Source: Qipengyuania seohaensis (GTDB lineage Bacteria > Pseudomonadota > Alphaproteobacteria > Sphingomonadales > Sphingomonadaceae). Taken from it: 64,000 bases of DNA. This document shows positions 17,389-27,494 of this stretch, piece by piece. A program made the translations under genes and the position numbers. Each line of letters opens with the position of its first letter. The stretch's first letter is position 1. The notes under the pieces are model-generated. The model was given only the letters and a program-made list of their open reading frames with translations, ran no database searches and had not been told where the DNA came from. The DNA lies in the NCBI RefSeq assembly GCF_002795865.1, contig NZ_CP024920.1, positions 2,639,001 through 2,703,000 on the forward strand, read 5' to 3'.

Positions 17389-18207
17389 ATGGTAGTCGAC
17401 GTTACTCATATGGCCGGACCGGGCGTGGATCATGCTGCAGACGGAATTCCGTTCCGGCACCCGGCACGACCGCATCGCAAGCGCAATCTGCGGCGCGCGC
17501 TCCACCACTACCGAAAACTGGTCGAAAACAAGGAAGACACCTCGCATGTCTTCCATATCTACGACGCCCTACCTTCCGAACATTTCGAACCTGACGCCGA
17601 ACGTTTGGCCTTGACCGATCATGGCGAAATGCTCCGCAAGTCGGAGCCTTACCTTCCGTACATTCTGGACGATCACGCCGCACTGCGCGCTATGCCCACC
17701 GGTTCGGTCGGACAGGCCTATTGCGATTTCATGGAGGAGCAGGGCCTGACTGCGGAAGGGCTGGCGAGGAAGGGAACATGGTCCGGCAGACCGATCTATG
17801 GGGATATGATCGAATGGTTCGGCTGGCGACAGCGCGATACGCATGATCTGCTTCACGTAATGACCGGCTATGGCCGTGATACGCTGGGAGAGGCGTGTAT
17901 CCTCCTGTTCACGCACGGCCACTCGCCGAGCCCGGCACACTTGCTTCTCGGATACTCCGGCGCACTGAAGATCAGGCAGGCAGTGCAGACGCAGGCGCCC
18001 GTCATCGATGCTGCACGCGAAGCACGCCGCGCGGGCAAGGGTTGCGCCGGGCTGATCGGGCATCCCATCCGCGAGGTCCTGCAGATGGACCTGCATCACG
18101 CCCGCCAGACCTTGGGTTTCTCGGAACCGGTAGCTTATCGCCGCTGCCACGAGATCTGGCAGGACGAGAATATCGACCCGCACAAACTCCTGGCGCGCCA
18201 GGCCTGA
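17389..18207 (+). CDS. Coq4-family protein, copy A
   Basis: The 272-residue protein has the Coq4 metal-binding motif HDxxHx11E (His152, Asp153, His156, Glu168) inside RDTHDLLHVMTGYGRDTLGE. Coq4 proteins act in ubiquinone synthesis, where the eukaryotic protein has been linked to C1 decarboxylation/hydroxylation; the role of bacterial paralogues is less clear. No signal peptide or membrane helix is evident. Start at 17389 (ATG) or Met8 at 17410. It follows serB by 76 nt and is convergent with the nitroreductase gene 4 nt away. Confidence 0.82.
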   Translation: MVVDVTHMAGPGVDHAADGIPFRHPARPHRKRNLRRALHHYRKLVENKEDTSHVFHIYDALPSEHFEPDAERLALTDHGEMLRKSEPYLPYILDDHAALRAMPTGSVGQAYCDFMEEQGLTAEGLARKGTWSGRPIYGDMIEWFGWRQRDTHDLLHVMTGYGRDTLGEACILLFTHGHSPSPAHLLLGYSGALKIRQAVQTQAPVIDAAREARRAGKGCAGLIGHPIREVLQMDLHHARQTLGFSEPVAYRRCHEIWQDENIDPHKLLARQA

Positions 18208-18211
18208 CGGG

Positions 18212-18883
18212 TCAAAGCCAAGAACTGATCGTCGACAGGGGCTTCTTGTCGAGAGCGTGTTTTGGGACCGTTGCGCCTTCTGCGGGAAGGCCGGCAACTA
18301 CGACCATCAGGGGCTTCTCGTGCTCCGGCCGTTCACAGATTTCGCGAAGGAATCCCATCGGGGACGGGGTATGCGTCAATGTCGCGAGGCCCGCGTCGTG
18401 GAGCGTTGCGATAAGCATTCCGCAGGCGATCCCTACGCTTTCGTTGACGTAGTAGTTCTGCGTCTTCCCGTCTTCGGCAATACCGCCCTTGCGCTGGGCG
18501 AAGACGACGATCAGCCAGGGCGCGGTTTCCAGGAACGGTTTGTCGGCGTCGGTCCCCAACGGGGCAAGCGCCTCGAGCCATTCCTCGCTCGCCTTGCCGG
18601 AATAGAAAGCGCGTTCTTCGGATTCGGCGGCTTCTCGAATGGCGCGCTTCTTCTCGGGCGATGAAACCACCGCGAAATGCCACGGCTGGTGGTTTGCGCC
18701 ATTGGGAGCCGTGCCTGCCGCCTCGATCGCGGCTTCGATGACTTCACGCGGAACTGGCGCGTCGGAAAAATACCGGCAGGTGCGCCGCTCCTTCAACCTG
18801 TCGCGCATCGAACGCGCGCGCTCGATACGCTGCGCATCGTCCATCGTATGCAGGGAATAGGGTACTGTCTCGTGATCAAGCAT
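18212..18883 (-). CDS. Nitroreductase-family FMN oxidoreductase
   Basis: The 223-residue protein has the nitroreductase signature [20 protein letters not shown] and [15 protein letters not shown] for FMN binding, with a C-terminal [14 protein letters not shown]. Subfamily members include iodotyrosine deiodinase-like and BluB-like enzymes; this sequence looks nearer the iodotyrosine deiodinase-like group ([12 protein letters not shown]), but the substrate is unknown. Start 18883 (ATG) or Met14 at 18844. It lies between two Coq4-family genes and is divergent from copy B. Confidence 0.85.
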   Translation of the reverse strand: MLDHETVPYSLHTMDDAQRIERARSMRDRLKERRTCRYFSDAPVPREVIEAAIEAAGTAPNGANHQPWHFAVVSSPEKKRAIREAAESEERAFYSGKASEEWLEALAPLGTDADKPFLETAPWLIVVFAQRKGGIAEDGKTQNYYVNESVGIACGMLIATLHDAGLATLTHTPSPMGFLREICERPEHEKPLMVVVAGLPAEGATVPKHALDKKPLSTISSWL

Positions 18884-18940
18884 GACCCCTCCTATTCCTG
18901 TTTCGGCGGTGAAAGGGAACCCGTTACATGGACAGGCAAT

Positions 18941-18954
18941 TTACAGTATTGTAA
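18941..18954. promoter_or_regulatory. 14-bp palindrome, possible operator
   Basis: TTACAGTATTGTAA is an inverted repeat (TTACA/TGTAA) in the divergent gap between the nitroreductase and Coq4 copy B, 13 nt before the latter's first ATG. Its location suggests a repressor or activator site, but no regulator gene is nearby. Confidence 0.35.
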
Positions 18955-18967
18955 GTTGCTGCCTGCA

Positions 18968-19771
18968 ATGGAGTCTCGCATGGCACTTTCTGATCGACCA
19001 CTCGTTCATCCGGACCGCAAGACCAGCGGCATTCGTCCGCTGAAGGCGTGGCGGCATTTCCGCAAGCTCGTTGCCGACAAGGAAGACACCGCGCAGGTGT
19101 TTCACATTATCGAGTCGCTGAAGGGCAAGCGCAGCCACCTGCAGGCGTGGAACTTCGTGCAGTCCGAAGAGGGGCGCCGGTTTCTCGAAAATGGAACCGA
19201 TATCCCACAAATGCTCGACAATCACGAGCGTTGGGCCGATTGCGGACCGAACACGGTGGCCGCGAAATACATCTCCTTCATGAAGCGCGAGGGCTTGTCC
19301 GCCGCTGGATTGGTGGCGGAATCGCACAGGTTCAATCCGCCGGAGAATCGCCATGACGATTTGACGGAATGGTATTTCTGCCGCCTGCGCGACACGCACG
19401 ACCTCTTCCACATCCTGACTGGTTACGGGCGGGATGCTCTGGGAGAGGCCGCGTTGCTCGGCTTCAGCTACGAACAGAACCTCAATCCCGGCGTGTTGTT
19501 CATCGCCTATGCCGGTGCGCGCCAAATCAAGAAGGGTACGGGAACTTCCGCCCCGATCTTTGCTGCGATCAACGAAGGCCGCCGGCTCGGCAAGGCGGCG
19601 AAGAAGCTGGCGCATATAGATGTCGAGCAAGTGATGCGCGAGGACATCGAAGTCGCGCGCAAGCGGCTGAATGTCGGCAAGCCCGAGACCTATTTCCGCT
19701 GCCTTGAAATCATGCGCGACGAAGGCCTTACCGACGACCAGATCATGCCGCCGCAGCAGCAGGCTGCCTGA
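18968..19771 (+). CDS. Coq4-family protein, copy B
   Basis: The product (267 residues from 18968; 263 from the ATG at 18980, MALSDRPLVH) is a paralogue of the gene at 17389. It shares HFRKLVADKEDTAQVFHIIE (HYRKLVENKEDTSHVFHIYD in copy A) and the motif RLRDTHDLFHILTGYGRDALGE, with His140, Asp141, His144 and Glu156 (numbered from 18980). Metal-binding residues are intact, so neither copy looks like a dead remnant. Role in quinone metabolism is inferred from the family. It is convergent with the DUF3052-like gene. Confidence 0.82.
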   Translation: MESRMALSDRPLVHPDRKTSGIRPLKAWRHFRKLVADKEDTAQVFHIIESLKGKRSHLQAWNFVQSEEGRRFLENGTDIPQMLDNHERWADCGPNTVAAKYISFMKREGLSAAGLVAESHRFNPPENRHDDLTEWYFCRLRDTHDLFHILTGYGRDALGEAALLGFSYEQNLNPGVLFIAYAGARQIKKGTGTSAPIFAAINEGRRLGKAAKKLAHIDVEQVMREDIEVARKRLNVGKPETYFRCLEIMRDEGLTDDQIMPPQQQAA

Positions 19772-19774
19772 TCT

Positions 19775-20182
19775 TCAGCGCAACTCCTTGCGGATAGCGA
19801 ATTTGAGGCCCGACCAGGTCTCGTCCACTGCACATTTCTTGGTGTCCACGAACCCCAGCGCCAACCCAGCTTCGCGCACCGAGTGTTCATCGATTTCGGT
19901 CGCGACGCCTGATGCCTGTTTCGGCCAGCTGACCCAGACATGGCCATCGGGCGAAATCGCATCGCGAAGCACAGCCAGCTTCTCTTCCATAGCCGTTTGA
20001 TCGGTTACGAAGATATGGGCCGCGTCCGGTCCGGCTTCCGGCCCCGGGACGAATGTCAGTTCCAGTGCGTATTCATCGATCTCGTCGATGATGCTTTCGG
20101 GCATGCCGTCGAACCACACGGTAATTCCGTCCCTCAGGGACAGCTTCTTCGCCAGGGGTGTGTCCGAATATCCTGCGCTCAT
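19775..20182 (-). CDS. DUF3052-like protein
   Basis: The 135-residue protein begins MSAGYSDTPLAKKLSLRDG and includes WFDGMPESIIDEI, a central HIFVTDQTAMEEKL strand-helix and WVSWPKQASG. These match the DUF3052 pattern (small Rossmann-like proteins, function unknown). The ATG at 20182 has a GGAG upstream and sits 4 nt after the DUF6122-like gene, so the two and purL are probably one transcript. Confidence 0.72.
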   Translation of the reverse strand: MSAGYSDTPLAKKLSLRDGITVWFDGMPESIIDEIDEYALELTFVPGPEAGPDAAHIFVTDQTAMEEKLAVLRDAISPDGHVWVSWPKQASGVATEIDEHSVREAGLALGFVDTKKCAVDETWSGLKFAIRKELR

Positions 20183-20186
20183 CGAA

Positions 20187-20516
20187 TCAACTCCAGTCCT
20201 GCATGCCGCAATCGCCCAGGTCGACTGCAAGGTGCCATAGCGCGCCCACGGCGAAAGCGCGAACCCACCACCTGGGCACCAGCAGCATTACGCAATAGAC
20301 GCCAGCCGCAATCCAGCCATGGAGCGGGTGGAAGCCGATGCTGCACCGTTCCGGATCGAACATTGGGTCGGCCAGCAAGTGGTCGAGATCAATCAGATTT
20401 GCCGAAGCGATGACCAGCCCGGCGCGCAGCCAGTTGTTCGCCCACAGGATGCGGGCGATCAGGTAGGGGACGAGCCAGTGCCCGCCATAGTGGAGGGCAA
20501 TCTGCAGCAGCGCCAT
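20187..20516 (-). CDS. DUF6122-like small membrane protein
   Basis: The 109-residue hydrophobic protein (MALLQIALHYGGHWLVPYLI) has three or four predicted membrane segments, with conserved-looking IDLDHLLADPMFDPERC and FHPLHGW. The Asp/His-rich loop resembles DUF6122 and LexA-unrelated metal-dependent membrane hydrolases, but activity is unknown. The gene follows purL by 10 nt and precedes the DUF3052-like gene. Confidence 0.7.
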   Translation of the reverse strand: MALLQIALHYGGHWLVPYLIARILWANNWLRAGLVIASANLIDLDHLLADPMFDPERCSIGFHPLHGWIAAGVYCVMLLVPRWWVRAFAVGALWHLAVDLGDCGMQDWS

Positions 20517-20526
20517 TGGCGCCGCC

Positions 20527-22761
20527 TCAGCCCTCCATCCACTTGCTGAAGAAGCTCTTGTGCGCCTCGCGCAGCTTGGTCACCGGAACGCCGAACAGCT
20601 CGTTGCCGCCGACAGTGCCGAGCCGACGGAAACCGACGCGGGCGGTGTCTTCGTTCTCGGTGCCCTTGGCGAGATAGGCGTTGAACGCCTCTGCATCGGG
20701 AACGGTAATGACATAGCGGCCCTGGTCTTCGCCGAACCACCATTGCGCCTGCGTATAGTCGTCATTGCCGATGGTTTCGGCACCCATGCCGCTGGCCATG
20801 GCCATTTCGGCGAGCGCCACGGCGAGACCGCCATCGGAAACATCGTGTACCGCGCTGACCAATCCTGCTTCGATCAGTTCGCGCACGCCTTCGCCCGCGT
20901 TCTTTTCCAGCGTCAGGTCGACCGGCGGTGCGCGGCCTTCGTCGCGGCCATGGATTTTGGCAAGCCAAAGCGATTTGCCGATATGCGAACGTTCCGGATC
21001 GGGCGTCGCCCATTCTTCCGGCCAAATGAGGTAGATCGCTTCGCCTTCGGCCTTGAAGGGCATGGTCATCATCCTGGCGTAATCGTCGATCAGGCCGACA
21101 CCGCCGATAGCCGGGGTGGGCAGGATCGCACTACCGCCGCCGGTCGCCTTGCTCTCGTTATAGAGGCTGACGTTGCCGGAGACGATCGGGAAGTCGAGCG
21201 CGCGGCAAGCTGCACCCATGCCGTCGAGCGCATGGACGAATTGCGCCATGATTTCAGGGCGCTGCGGGTTGGCAAAGTTGAGGCAGTTGGTGACGGCGAG
21301 GGGACGCGCGCCGACTGCGCACAGGTTGCGGTATGCTTCCGCGATTGCCTGCTTGCCGCCTTCGTAAGGGTCCGCGTGGACGTAACGCGGCGTACAATCG
21401 GTGCTGATTGCAAGCGCCTTCTTCGTGCCGTGAACGCGTACGACGCCTGCATCCCCGCCGGTCTGGAGCGTATCCGCGCCAACCTGGCTGTCGTACTGCT
21501 CCGCAATCCAGCTGCGCGAGGACAGGTTGGGGGAGGCCAGTAGTGTGAGCAGGTCCCCGCCGACGTCGCTGGTGTCGGGACGATCGACCATCGGCTTGAT
21601 CCCGGCCCAGGCGATGTACTCTTCCTTCGAAAGATACGGACGGTCGTATTCGGGCGCATCTGCCGCGAGCGGGCCGAGCGGAATGTCGCACACCACTTCG
21701 CCGCCGAATTCCAGCACCATGTGACGCGTGTCGGTGACCTCGCCGATGACAGCGAAATCGAGTTCCCACTTCTCGAAGATGGCCGCCGCCATTTCTTCCT
21801 TGCCGGGCTTCAGCACCATGAGCATGCGCTCCTGGCTTTCGCTCAGCATCATTTCATAGGGCGTCATGCCTTCTTCGCGGCACGGCACCTTGTCCATGTC
21901 GAGGCGGATACCGGCCTTGCCGTTGGTCGCCATTTCAACGCTGGAGGAGGTGAGGCCGGCTGCGCCCATGTCCTGGATCGCGACGATGGCATCGGTCGCC
22001 ATCAGTTCGAGGCAGGCCTCGATCAGCAGCTTTTCGGTGAAGGGGTCGCCGACCTGCACCGTCGGGCGCTTGGCATCGGCGTCTTCCTCGAAATCCGCGC
22101 TGGCCATGGTCGCGCCATGGATGCCGTCGCGGCCGGTCTTCGAACCGACATAGACGATCGGATTCCCGACGCCGGTCGCGGCCGAGTAGAAAATTTTGTC
22201 CGCATCGGCGACGCCCACCGTCATCGCATTGACGAGGATATTGCCGTCATAGGCCGGGTTGAAGTTTGTCTCGCCAGCCACTGTCGGGACGCCGACGCAA
22301 TTGCCATAGCCACCGATGCCCGCGACCACGCCTTGCACGAGGTGCTTCATCTTCGGATGGTCGGGCCGTCCGAAACGCAGCGCATTCGCATTTGCTACCG
22401 GGCGCGCGCCCATCGTGAACACGTCGCGCAGGATTCCGCCGACGCCGGTTGCTGCACCCTGGTAGGGTTCGATGTAGCTCGGGTGGTTGTGGCTCTCCAT
22501 CTTGAAGATGGCGGCCTGTCCGTCGCCGATGTCGATCACGCCCGCGTTCTCGCCCGGTCCGCAGATTACCCACGGCGCCTCTGTCGGCAGTTTTTTCAGG
22601 TGCAGACGGCTGGACTTGTAGGAGCAATGTTCGCTCCACATGACAGAGAAGATGCCGAGTTCTACGAGGTTCGGCTCTCGTCCAAGGGCGTTCAGGACGC
22701 GCTCGTATTCTTCTTCGGAAAGGCCATGCTGGGCAACGACGTCTGGGGTGATTTCGCTCAT
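20527..22761 (-). CDS. purL: Phosphoribosylformylglycinamidine synthase subunit PurL
   Basis: PurL is the ATP-dependent synthetase of the fourth purine step, working with PurQ and PurS. The 744-residue protein has the start [21 protein letters not shown], the signature [36 protein letters not shown] and a second half with [18 protein letters not shown]. This is the short, three-component form, as in most alphaproteobacteria. Start and length are typical. It leads a minus-strand group with two small unknown genes; purB is elsewhere in this window. Confidence 0.97.
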   Translation of the reverse strand: MSEITPDVVAQHGLSEEEYERVLNALGREPNLVELGIFSVMWSEHCSYKSSRLHLKKLPTEAPWVICGPGENAGVIDIGDGQAAIFKMESHNHPSYIEPYQGAATGVGGILRDVFTMGARPVANANALRFGRPDHPKMKHLVQGVVAGIGGYGNCVGVPTVAGETNFNPAYDGNILVNAMTVGVADADKIFYSAATGVGNPIVYVGSKTGRDGIHGATMASADFEEDADAKRPTVQVGDPFTEKLLIEACLELMATDAIVAIQDMGAAGLTSSSVEMATNGKAGIRLDMDKVPCREEGMTPYEMMLSESQERMLMVLKPGKEEMAAAIFEKWELDFAVIGEVTDTRHMVLEFGGEVVCDIPLGPLAADAPEYDRPYLSKEEYIAWAGIKPMVDRPDTSDVGGDLLTLLASPNLSSRSWIAEQYDSQVGADTLQTGGDAGVVRVHGTKKALAISTDCTPRYVHADPYEGGKQAIAEAYRNLCAVGARPLAVTNCLNFANPQRPEIMAQFVHALDGMGAACRALDFPIVSGNVSLYNESKATGGGSAILPTPAIGGVGLIDDYARMMTMPFKAEGEAIYLIWPEEWATPDPERSHIGKSLWLAKIHGRDEGRAPPVDLTLEKNAGEGVRELIEAGLVSAVHDVSDGGLAVALAEMAMASGMGAETIGNDDYTQAQWWFGEDQGRYVITVPDAEAFNAYLAKGTENEDTARVGFRRLGTVGGNELFGVPVTKLREAHKSFFSKWMEG

Positions 22762-22807
22762 GGCCCGCGCCCTTACGGTGCTGCGCGCCGAGGCGCAATA
22801 TGCTCGG

Positions 22808-23491
22808 CTACCACAATGGTGGGCTTGCCACTCCCAGGCCGACCTCGTTGCGGTGCCAGCGTGTCGTGCCGACCCAGTATGCGAGCGCCGTGAGGAAGCC
22901 GAAAGCGAAGAGCGCCGTCAGTGGCAAGGCTATCGAATATTCCGTGGGTTGCGGGCCGAACCAGCTGACGAGCTGGAAGGCCAGCATGAAGCCGATCAGG
23001 ATCAGCGGGGGTACGATCGGTCCCTTGGTTGCACGCATGAACCAGATGAATGCGCCAAGGGTTATTCCCAGCTCGAGCGGGATTTCGATCCACGGGTAAT
23101 TCCACAGTCCCCAGCCAAGCTTTTCGTCCCCTCCTGCGAGCGTGAGATCGGGACGGTGGACCAGGAGGTCGAGAACCCAGTGGCTCATCACCACGATCGC
23201 GGCCCAGGTGGCAGCCACTGCGTTGCGCAAGATAATTCCGACCACCGCTGCAAAGCCTATCGCAAAGACCGCTGTGCCGAGCAGGCTGTGCGTATAGGGC
23301 ATATGATAGAGGTCGAGCGGGCTCATTACCGTGATGCCGGGTTCGATCCGCGCCTGCTCGATGCCGACCATGAAGAAGGCCATGAAGGCCCAGTCCACCA
23401 GCTGCGCGGCAATGAACAGCGTGCCCAGCTTCGGGGCTTCGCTCGTGATGGCGCACGCGGCAAAAGCCGGTGCGAAATGACCTATGAACAT
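22808..23491 (-). CDS. Multi-pass membrane protein of unknown function
   Basis: The 227-residue product starts [20 protein letters not shown] and has about seven hydrophobic segments. A motif [13 protein letters not shown] and the N-terminal [14 protein letters not shown] pattern recall membrane-bound metal-dependent hydrolase-like (YdjM/DUF457-type) proteins, where His and Asp residues lie at membrane edges. I would not assign an activity. The ATG at 23491 lies 17 nt after the DUF2177-like gene, so the two are likely an operon; 46 nt separate it from purL's start. Confidence 0.65.
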   Translation of the reverse strand: MFIGHFAPAFAACAITSEAPKLGTLFIAAQLVDWAFMAFFMVGIEQARIEPGITVMSPLDLYHMPYTHSLLGTAVFAIGFAAVVGIILRNAVAATWAAIVVMSHWVLDLLVHRPDLTLAGGDEKLGWGLWNYPWIEIPLELGITLGAFIWFMRATKGPIVPPLILIGFMLAFQLVSWFGPQPTEYSIALPLTALFAFGFLTALAYWVGTTRWHRNEVGLGVASPPLW

Positions 23492-23507
23492 GGAGCCGCT
23501 GCCTCCT

Positions 23508-23903
23508 TCAGGCGAGTTTGCTCGCGGCGTAGGTGGCGACGGTTGCTGCAACCGACGTGGCGAACGCGCCCCAGATGATGTCGGCGATGGTGACCGTGGT
23601 CGACCACTGTTTTAGCGTTGCTTGGTTCGTGAGGTCGTAGGTCGCGTAGCAGATCGCACCGAGCAATGCTCCGTTGAGCGCCGCGCTGCCGAGCCCGGCG
23701 CTGAGGCCGGGGCGGACTGCAAACCAGACCATAGCGGCCACGTAGGCGGCGTAGAACACCAGCGCCGGGCCCATCCGGAAGCTGTCCGCAAGCATGTCAC
23801 CGAGCCTGGGACGATAGAAGTTATTCCCGGCCCAGCCGAGCCACAGTGCGTCCAGCGCCCCGAAAGCCAGTGCCGCTGCAACGAATGCGATAATCCACGT
23901 CAT
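23508..23903 (-). CDS. DUF2177-like membrane protein
   Basis: The 131-residue protein has four membrane segments. The DUF2177 hallmarks are visible: FGALDALWLGWAGNNFYRP near the N terminus, GALLGAICYATYDLTNQATL, and a closing WGAFATSVAA segment. Function unknown. It is divergent from xseB, with a 64-nt gap holding both promoters. Confidence 0.8.
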   Translation of the reverse strand: MTWIIAFVAAALAFGALDALWLGWAGNNFYRPRLGDMLADSFRMGPALVFYAAYVAAMVWFAVRPGLSAGLGSAALNGALLGAICYATYDLTNQATLKQWSTTVTIADIIWGAFATSVAATVATYAASKLA

Positions 23904-23967
23904 ATCCGCTCCCCAGTTTTTCCATGTTCTTGACCGCGCGGCTGCGCCCCGTCAATGCTCACCCTAT

Positions 23968-24222
23968 ATGACAGAGGGTCTAGACAAGCCGATCGGCGAA
24001 ATGAGTTTCGAGGAAGCGCTCCGCGCCCTTGAAGGTGTTGTGCGTAATCTCGAAAGCGGGGAAGTGCCGCTCGACGAAAGTATCGCGCTCTACGAACGCG
24101 GCGAAGAATTGCGCAAGGCGTGCCAGGCACGGCTGGATGCAGCGCAGGCCCGGATCGAAAAAATCGTGCAGGGAGCCGACGGGAAGCCATCGGGCACCGT
24201 ACCTTTCGATGCGGAAAGCTGA
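23968..24222 (+). CDS. xseB: Exodeoxyribonuclease VII small subunit
   Basis: XseB partners XseA in the nuclease that degrades single-stranded DNA. The 84-residue protein shows SFEEALRALEGVVRNLESGE and LDESIALYERGEELRKAC, the two helices of the family. Length is typical. It begins a plus-strand group xseB-ispA-coaD, an arrangement common in alphaproteobacteria for xseB and the prenyl synthase. Confidence 0.95.
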   Translation: MTEGLDKPIGEMSFEEALRALEGVVRNLESGEVPLDESIALYERGEELRKACQARLDAAQARIEKIVQGADGKPSGTVPFDAES

Positions 24223-24234
24223 GGCCTGAACGCG

Positions 24235-25134
24235 ATGACCGCAATGCCCGATCTTCTTGCAAACGCGTTCGATCAAATCCAGGCCGAGGTCGATGGGGCA
24301 TTCGATGCCTTTCTACCCGTGCCGCAGGACACGCGGGCGCGCTTGGTAGAGGCGATGCGCTATGCCGCGATAGGAGGGGGCAAACGTGTCCGCCCGCTGC
24401 TCGTCTGCGCCACTGCCCAGCTTTTCGGTGTGACGCGCCAGGCCGCCGTCAATGCAGGCTGCGCCGTCGAAGCGATCCATGCCTATTCGCTGATCCACGA
24501 CGACCTTCCCTGCATGGATGATGACGACCTGCGTCACGGAAAGCCTACGCTGCACAAGCAGTTCGACGAGGCGACGGCGGTCCTCGCTGGCGATTGCCTC
24601 CACGCGCTGGCATTCGACATCCTGACCATGCCCGACACCAGCAACGATCCCTTTGTTCGCGCAGAGTTGGTGGCCGCTCTTGCCAAGGCAAGCGGCCATG
24701 AAGGCATGGCTGGCGGCCAGATGATGGACATCGTTTCCGACGAACAGAATTACGATCTGCGCCAGGTGACGCGCCTGCAACAGCTCAAGACCGGCGCCCT
24801 GCTTGCCGCCAGTGTCGAAATGGGCGCGATCCTTGGCCGCATCCCGCCCGAAGGCCGCACCCACCTGCGCGCTTATGCACGCGACATCGGACTTGCCTTC
24901 CAGATCGCCGACGATCTTCTCGACGTTGAAGGCGACGAGGAAAAGGCCGGGAAAGCGCTCCGCAAGGACGAAGGCCAGGGCAAGCAGACATTCGTGACCC
25001 TGATGGGCCGCGATGCCGCACGCGCACAGGCGGAAATGCTGGTCGAACAAGCGGGGCAGCACCTTGCCAGCCACGGTTCGGACGCAGCACTGCTCGTTGA
25101 ACTTGCGCGATTTGTCGTGAAGAGGGATCACTGA
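24235..25134 (+). CDS. ispA: Polyprenyl synthase, probable farnesyl diphosphate synthase
   Basis: It condenses isopentenyl diphosphate with allylic diphosphates in the cytoplasm, feeding quinone, undecaprenyl and carotenoid synthesis. The 299-residue protein has the first Asp-rich motif DDLPCMDDDDLRHGKPTLHK (about residues 89-108), GHEGMAGGQMMDI, and the second motif QIADDLLDVEGDEEKAGK. The chain-length region before the first motif (AYSLIHDDL) fits a C15-type enzyme. Its stop overlaps the coaD ATG (TGATG). Confidence 0.93.
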   Translation: MTAMPDLLANAFDQIQAEVDGAFDAFLPVPQDTRARLVEAMRYAAIGGGKRVRPLLVCATAQLFGVTRQAAVNAGCAVEAIHAYSLIHDDLPCMDDDDLRHGKPTLHKQFDEATAVLAGDCLHALAFDILTMPDTSNDPFVRAELVAALAKASGHEGMAGGQMMDIVSDEQNYDLRQVTRLQQLKTGALLAASVEMGAILGRIPPEGRTHLRAYARDIGLAFQIADDLLDVEGDEEKAGKALRKDEGQGKQTFVTLMGRDAARAQAEMLVEQAGQHLASHGSDAALLVELARFVVKRDH

Positions 25135-25646
25135 TGGGCGAACGTATCGGCATTTATCCGGGGACTTTCGATCCCATCACGCTCGGCCATGCGGACATCA
25201 TCCGCCGCGGATCGAAGCTGGTCGACACGCTCATAATCGGGGTGACGACCAATCCCTCGAAAAACCCGATGTTCTCCAACGAAGAACGCTTCGCCATGGT
25301 CGAGCGAGAGATCGCACGCATGGGTCTCGACAATGTGGAAGTCGTCGGGTTCAACGCACTGCTCGTGAAATTCGCCCAGAAGATGGGCGCTAACGTGCTC
25401 ATCCGCGGACTGCGGGCCGTCGCCGATTTCGAATACGAGTACCAGATGGCGGGCATGAACCAGCAGCTCGACGACGATATCGAGACGGTATTCCTCATGG
25501 CCGACGTTTCGCTCCAGCCGATCGCGTCAAAGCTGGTGAAGGAAATCGCCCTGTTCGGCGGCGATATCACACCCTTCGTGAGCCAGGCGGTTTGCGAGGA
25601 TGTCGTCAAGCGTGTGGATGAAAAGGGTCGGCTGGGCGACTATTGA
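25134..25646 (+). CDS. coaD: Pantetheine-phosphate adenylyltransferase
   Basis: CoaD transfers AMP to 4'-phosphopantetheine, the penultimate step of CoA synthesis. The 170-residue protein shows the nucleotidyltransferase motif YPGTFDPITLGHADII (T/HxGH) at residues 7-22, NVLIRGLRAVADFEYEYQMA, and the SSTxVKE-like SKLVKEIALFGGD. Length typical. It is translationally coupled to ispA. Confidence 0.96.
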   Translation: MGERIGIYPGTFDPITLGHADIIRRGSKLVDTLIIGVTTNPSKNPMFSNEERFAMVEREIARMGLDNVEVVGFNALLVKFAQKMGANVLIRGLRAVADFEYEYQMAGMNQQLDDDIETVFLMADVSLQPIASKLVKEIALFGGDITPFVSQAVCEDVVKRVDEKGRLGDY

Positions 25647-25664
25647 TCCTGCCGAAGCTATTCA

Positions 25665-25693
25665 TTGAACCGACAGCGCGCGCTCGCTAGGGT
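25665..25693 (+). promoter_or_regulatory. Promoter of the cyclophilin gene
   Basis: TTGAAC (25665-25670) and TAGGGT (25688-25693) are 17 nt apart, with the downstream ATG at 25727, giving a short leader of about 25 nt. The site lies in an 80-nt gap after coaD. Confidence 0.55.
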
Positions 25694-25726
25694 GTTTCGC
25701 ATACCAGACAATTCGACGGAAACCCG

Positions 25727-26395
25727 ATGCTCAAGACCTCGCTTGCCTTTGCTGCCGCCGCCCTGACGGCTTTCGCTCCGCTTACCGCGACAGCGCAGGA
25801 TGCCGAAGTTCCGGCTGCGCGCGCCCCCTTCCAGCCGATCAATTACAGCGTGCAGGAAGATTCGGAGAACATCCTGCTGCTCGACCTGTCCAATGGCGAG
25901 CGGGTGGCAATCCGCCTGATGCCGAGCTGGGCGCCCAACCATGTCGAGCGTATCAAGACGCTGGCGCGCGCCGGTTTCTATGACGGCGTGATCTTCCACC
26001 GCGTGATCGACGGCTTCATGGCGCAGACCGGCGATCCGACGGGCACCGGCCAGGGCAGCTCGGAGCTTCCCGACCTCGAGGAAGAGTTCAACATCATGCC
26101 GCACGTACGCGGTACCGTGTCGATGGCCCGTGCGGCCGATGAAGACAGCGCGAACAGCCAGTTCTTCATCGTCTTCTACCCGCGTTTCAACCTGGACAAG
26201 CGCTACACCAATTTCGGGCGCGTGATTTCGAACATGGCCGCAGTCGACGCGATCAATCGCGGCGAACCGCCGCAGGACCCGACTCGCATCCTCCAGGCTT
26301 CGATCGCGGCTGACAATCGTCCGGTTCCGGCGGCTCCGCGTATCATGGCCGATCCCGAGGTTACTGCGGACGATCTCAACGCGCCGATCGGTTAA
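25727..26395 (+). CDS. Periplasmic peptidyl-prolyl cis-trans isomerase (cyclophilin type)
   Basis: The 222-residue precursor has a signal peptide ([20 protein letters not shown], cleavage likely after TATA). The cyclophilin core shows [20 protein letters not shown] and [20 protein letters not shown], with the catalytic Arg in FHRV and Gln in MAQTGD. An insert (VRAxxx extension after the core, [12 protein letters not shown]) is common in sphingomonads. It probably assists folding of envelope proteins. A good promoter precedes it and queA follows at 41 nt. Confidence 0.93.
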   Translation: MLKTSLAFAAAALTAFAPLTATAQDAEVPAARAPFQPINYSVQEDSENILLLDLSNGERVAIRLMPSWAPNHVERIKTLARAGFYDGVIFHRVIDGFMAQTGDPTGTGQGSSELPDLEEEFNIMPHVRGTVSMARAADEDSANSQFFIVFYPRFNLDKRYTNFGRVISNMAAVDAINRGEPPQDPTRILQASIAADNRPVPAAPRIMADPEVTADDLNAPIG

Positions 26396-26436
26396 GCGCT
26401 TTTCCTGAACCCGCCATGCGTTTAGAGGCGCTGGCG

Positions 26437-27468
26437 ATGAAGGTAGACCTGTTCGATTTCGATTTGCCGCCTGAACGCATAGCCTTGCGTCCGGCGCGCC
26501 CGCGCGACGCAGCCCGTATGCTGGTCGTGGAGGGCGCCGATGCCAGGATGCGCGATTGCGGCGTACGCGATCTTCCGTCCCTGCTTAATTCTGGCGATAT
26601 TCTGGTCTTCAATGACACCCGCGTCATTCCGGCACAGCTCGAGGGCCGCCGCGGCGAGGCGAAGATTGGCGCGACCCTTCACAAGCGCGTCGACCTGCGG
26701 CGGTGGCAGGCGTTCATCCGCAATGCCAAGCGCGTGCGGGCGGGCGATCTGATCGAATTCGGCGGAGGTGTCTCTGCCATTGCCGAAGCGCGACTGGCCG
26801 ATGGATCTTTCGTCTTGGAATTCCAGGGGGATGAGCCGGTCGAGGTCCTGCTCGAACGCGCAGGCCGGATGCCCCTGCCTCCATACATCGCCGGAAAGCG
26901 CGAGACCGATGCGCAGGACCGCGAGGATTACCAGACCATGTTCGCCGCCGAAGACGGCGCGGTGGCAGCTCCGACGGCATCGCTGCACTTCACGCCTGAA
27001 CTCGTGGCCGCGCTGGATGACGCCGGTATCGGGCGGGAAACCCTGACCCTCCATGTCGGAGCTGGGACCTTCCTGCCGGTAAAGGCCGAGGATACCGACG
27101 ATCATGCCATGCACTCGGAATGGGGCCGGATCGAACCCGAGGTTGCGGAGCGGCTCAACGCCGCGCGCGCATCTGGTGGGCGGATTATCGCCGTCGGAAC
27201 GACGAGTCTTCGCCTGCTCGAAAGCGCGACGCAGGCCGATGGCGTGATCCGCGCGTTCGCAGGCGACACCGACATCTTCATAACGCCCGGATATAAGTTC
27301 CGCGCGGTCGACGGGCTGATGACCAATTTTCACCTTCCCAAATCGACACTCATGATGCTGGTGAGCGCACTAATGGGCCGAGAACGAATGATGGCTGCCT
27401 ATGCCCATGCGATTGCCAATGAATATCGTTTCTACAGTTACGGCGATTCGTCGCTGCTGATCCCCTGA
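26437..27468 (+). CDS. queA: S-adenosylmethionine:tRNA ribosyltransferase-isomerase
   Basis: QueA converts preQ1 in tRNA to epoxyqueuosine using SAM. The 343-residue protein begins [20 protein letters not shown] and shows [38 protein letters not shown] and the C-terminal [19 protein letters not shown]. The ATG at 26437 matches the family start; an upstream ATG at 26416 is less likely. tgt, for the preceding queuosine step, lies about 3.2 kb downstream on the same strand. Confidence 0.96.
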   Translation: MKVDLFDFDLPPERIALRPARPRDAARMLVVEGADARMRDCGVRDLPSLLNSGDILVFNDTRVIPAQLEGRRGEAKIGATLHKRVDLRRWQAFIRNAKRVRAGDLIEFGGGVSAIAEARLADGSFVLEFQGDEPVEVLLERAGRMPLPPYIAGKRETDAQDREDYQTMFAAEDGAVAAPTASLHFTPELVAALDDAGIGRETLTLHVGAGTFLPVKAEDTDDHAMHSEWGRIEPEVAERLNAARASGGRIIAVGTTSLRLLESATQADGVIRAFAGDTDIFITPGYKFRAVDGLMTNFHLPKSTLMMLVSALMGRERMMAAYAHAIANEYRFYSYGDSSLLIP

Positions 27469-27494
27469 TACGGGGATCCGTCCGCAGTCCGAAC

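Noticed and set aside
20560-22893. Two long plus-strand frames opposite purL
   Set aside because: Antisense to an unmistakable PurL. They lack recognisable domains and follow the usual GC-driven open frame pattern.
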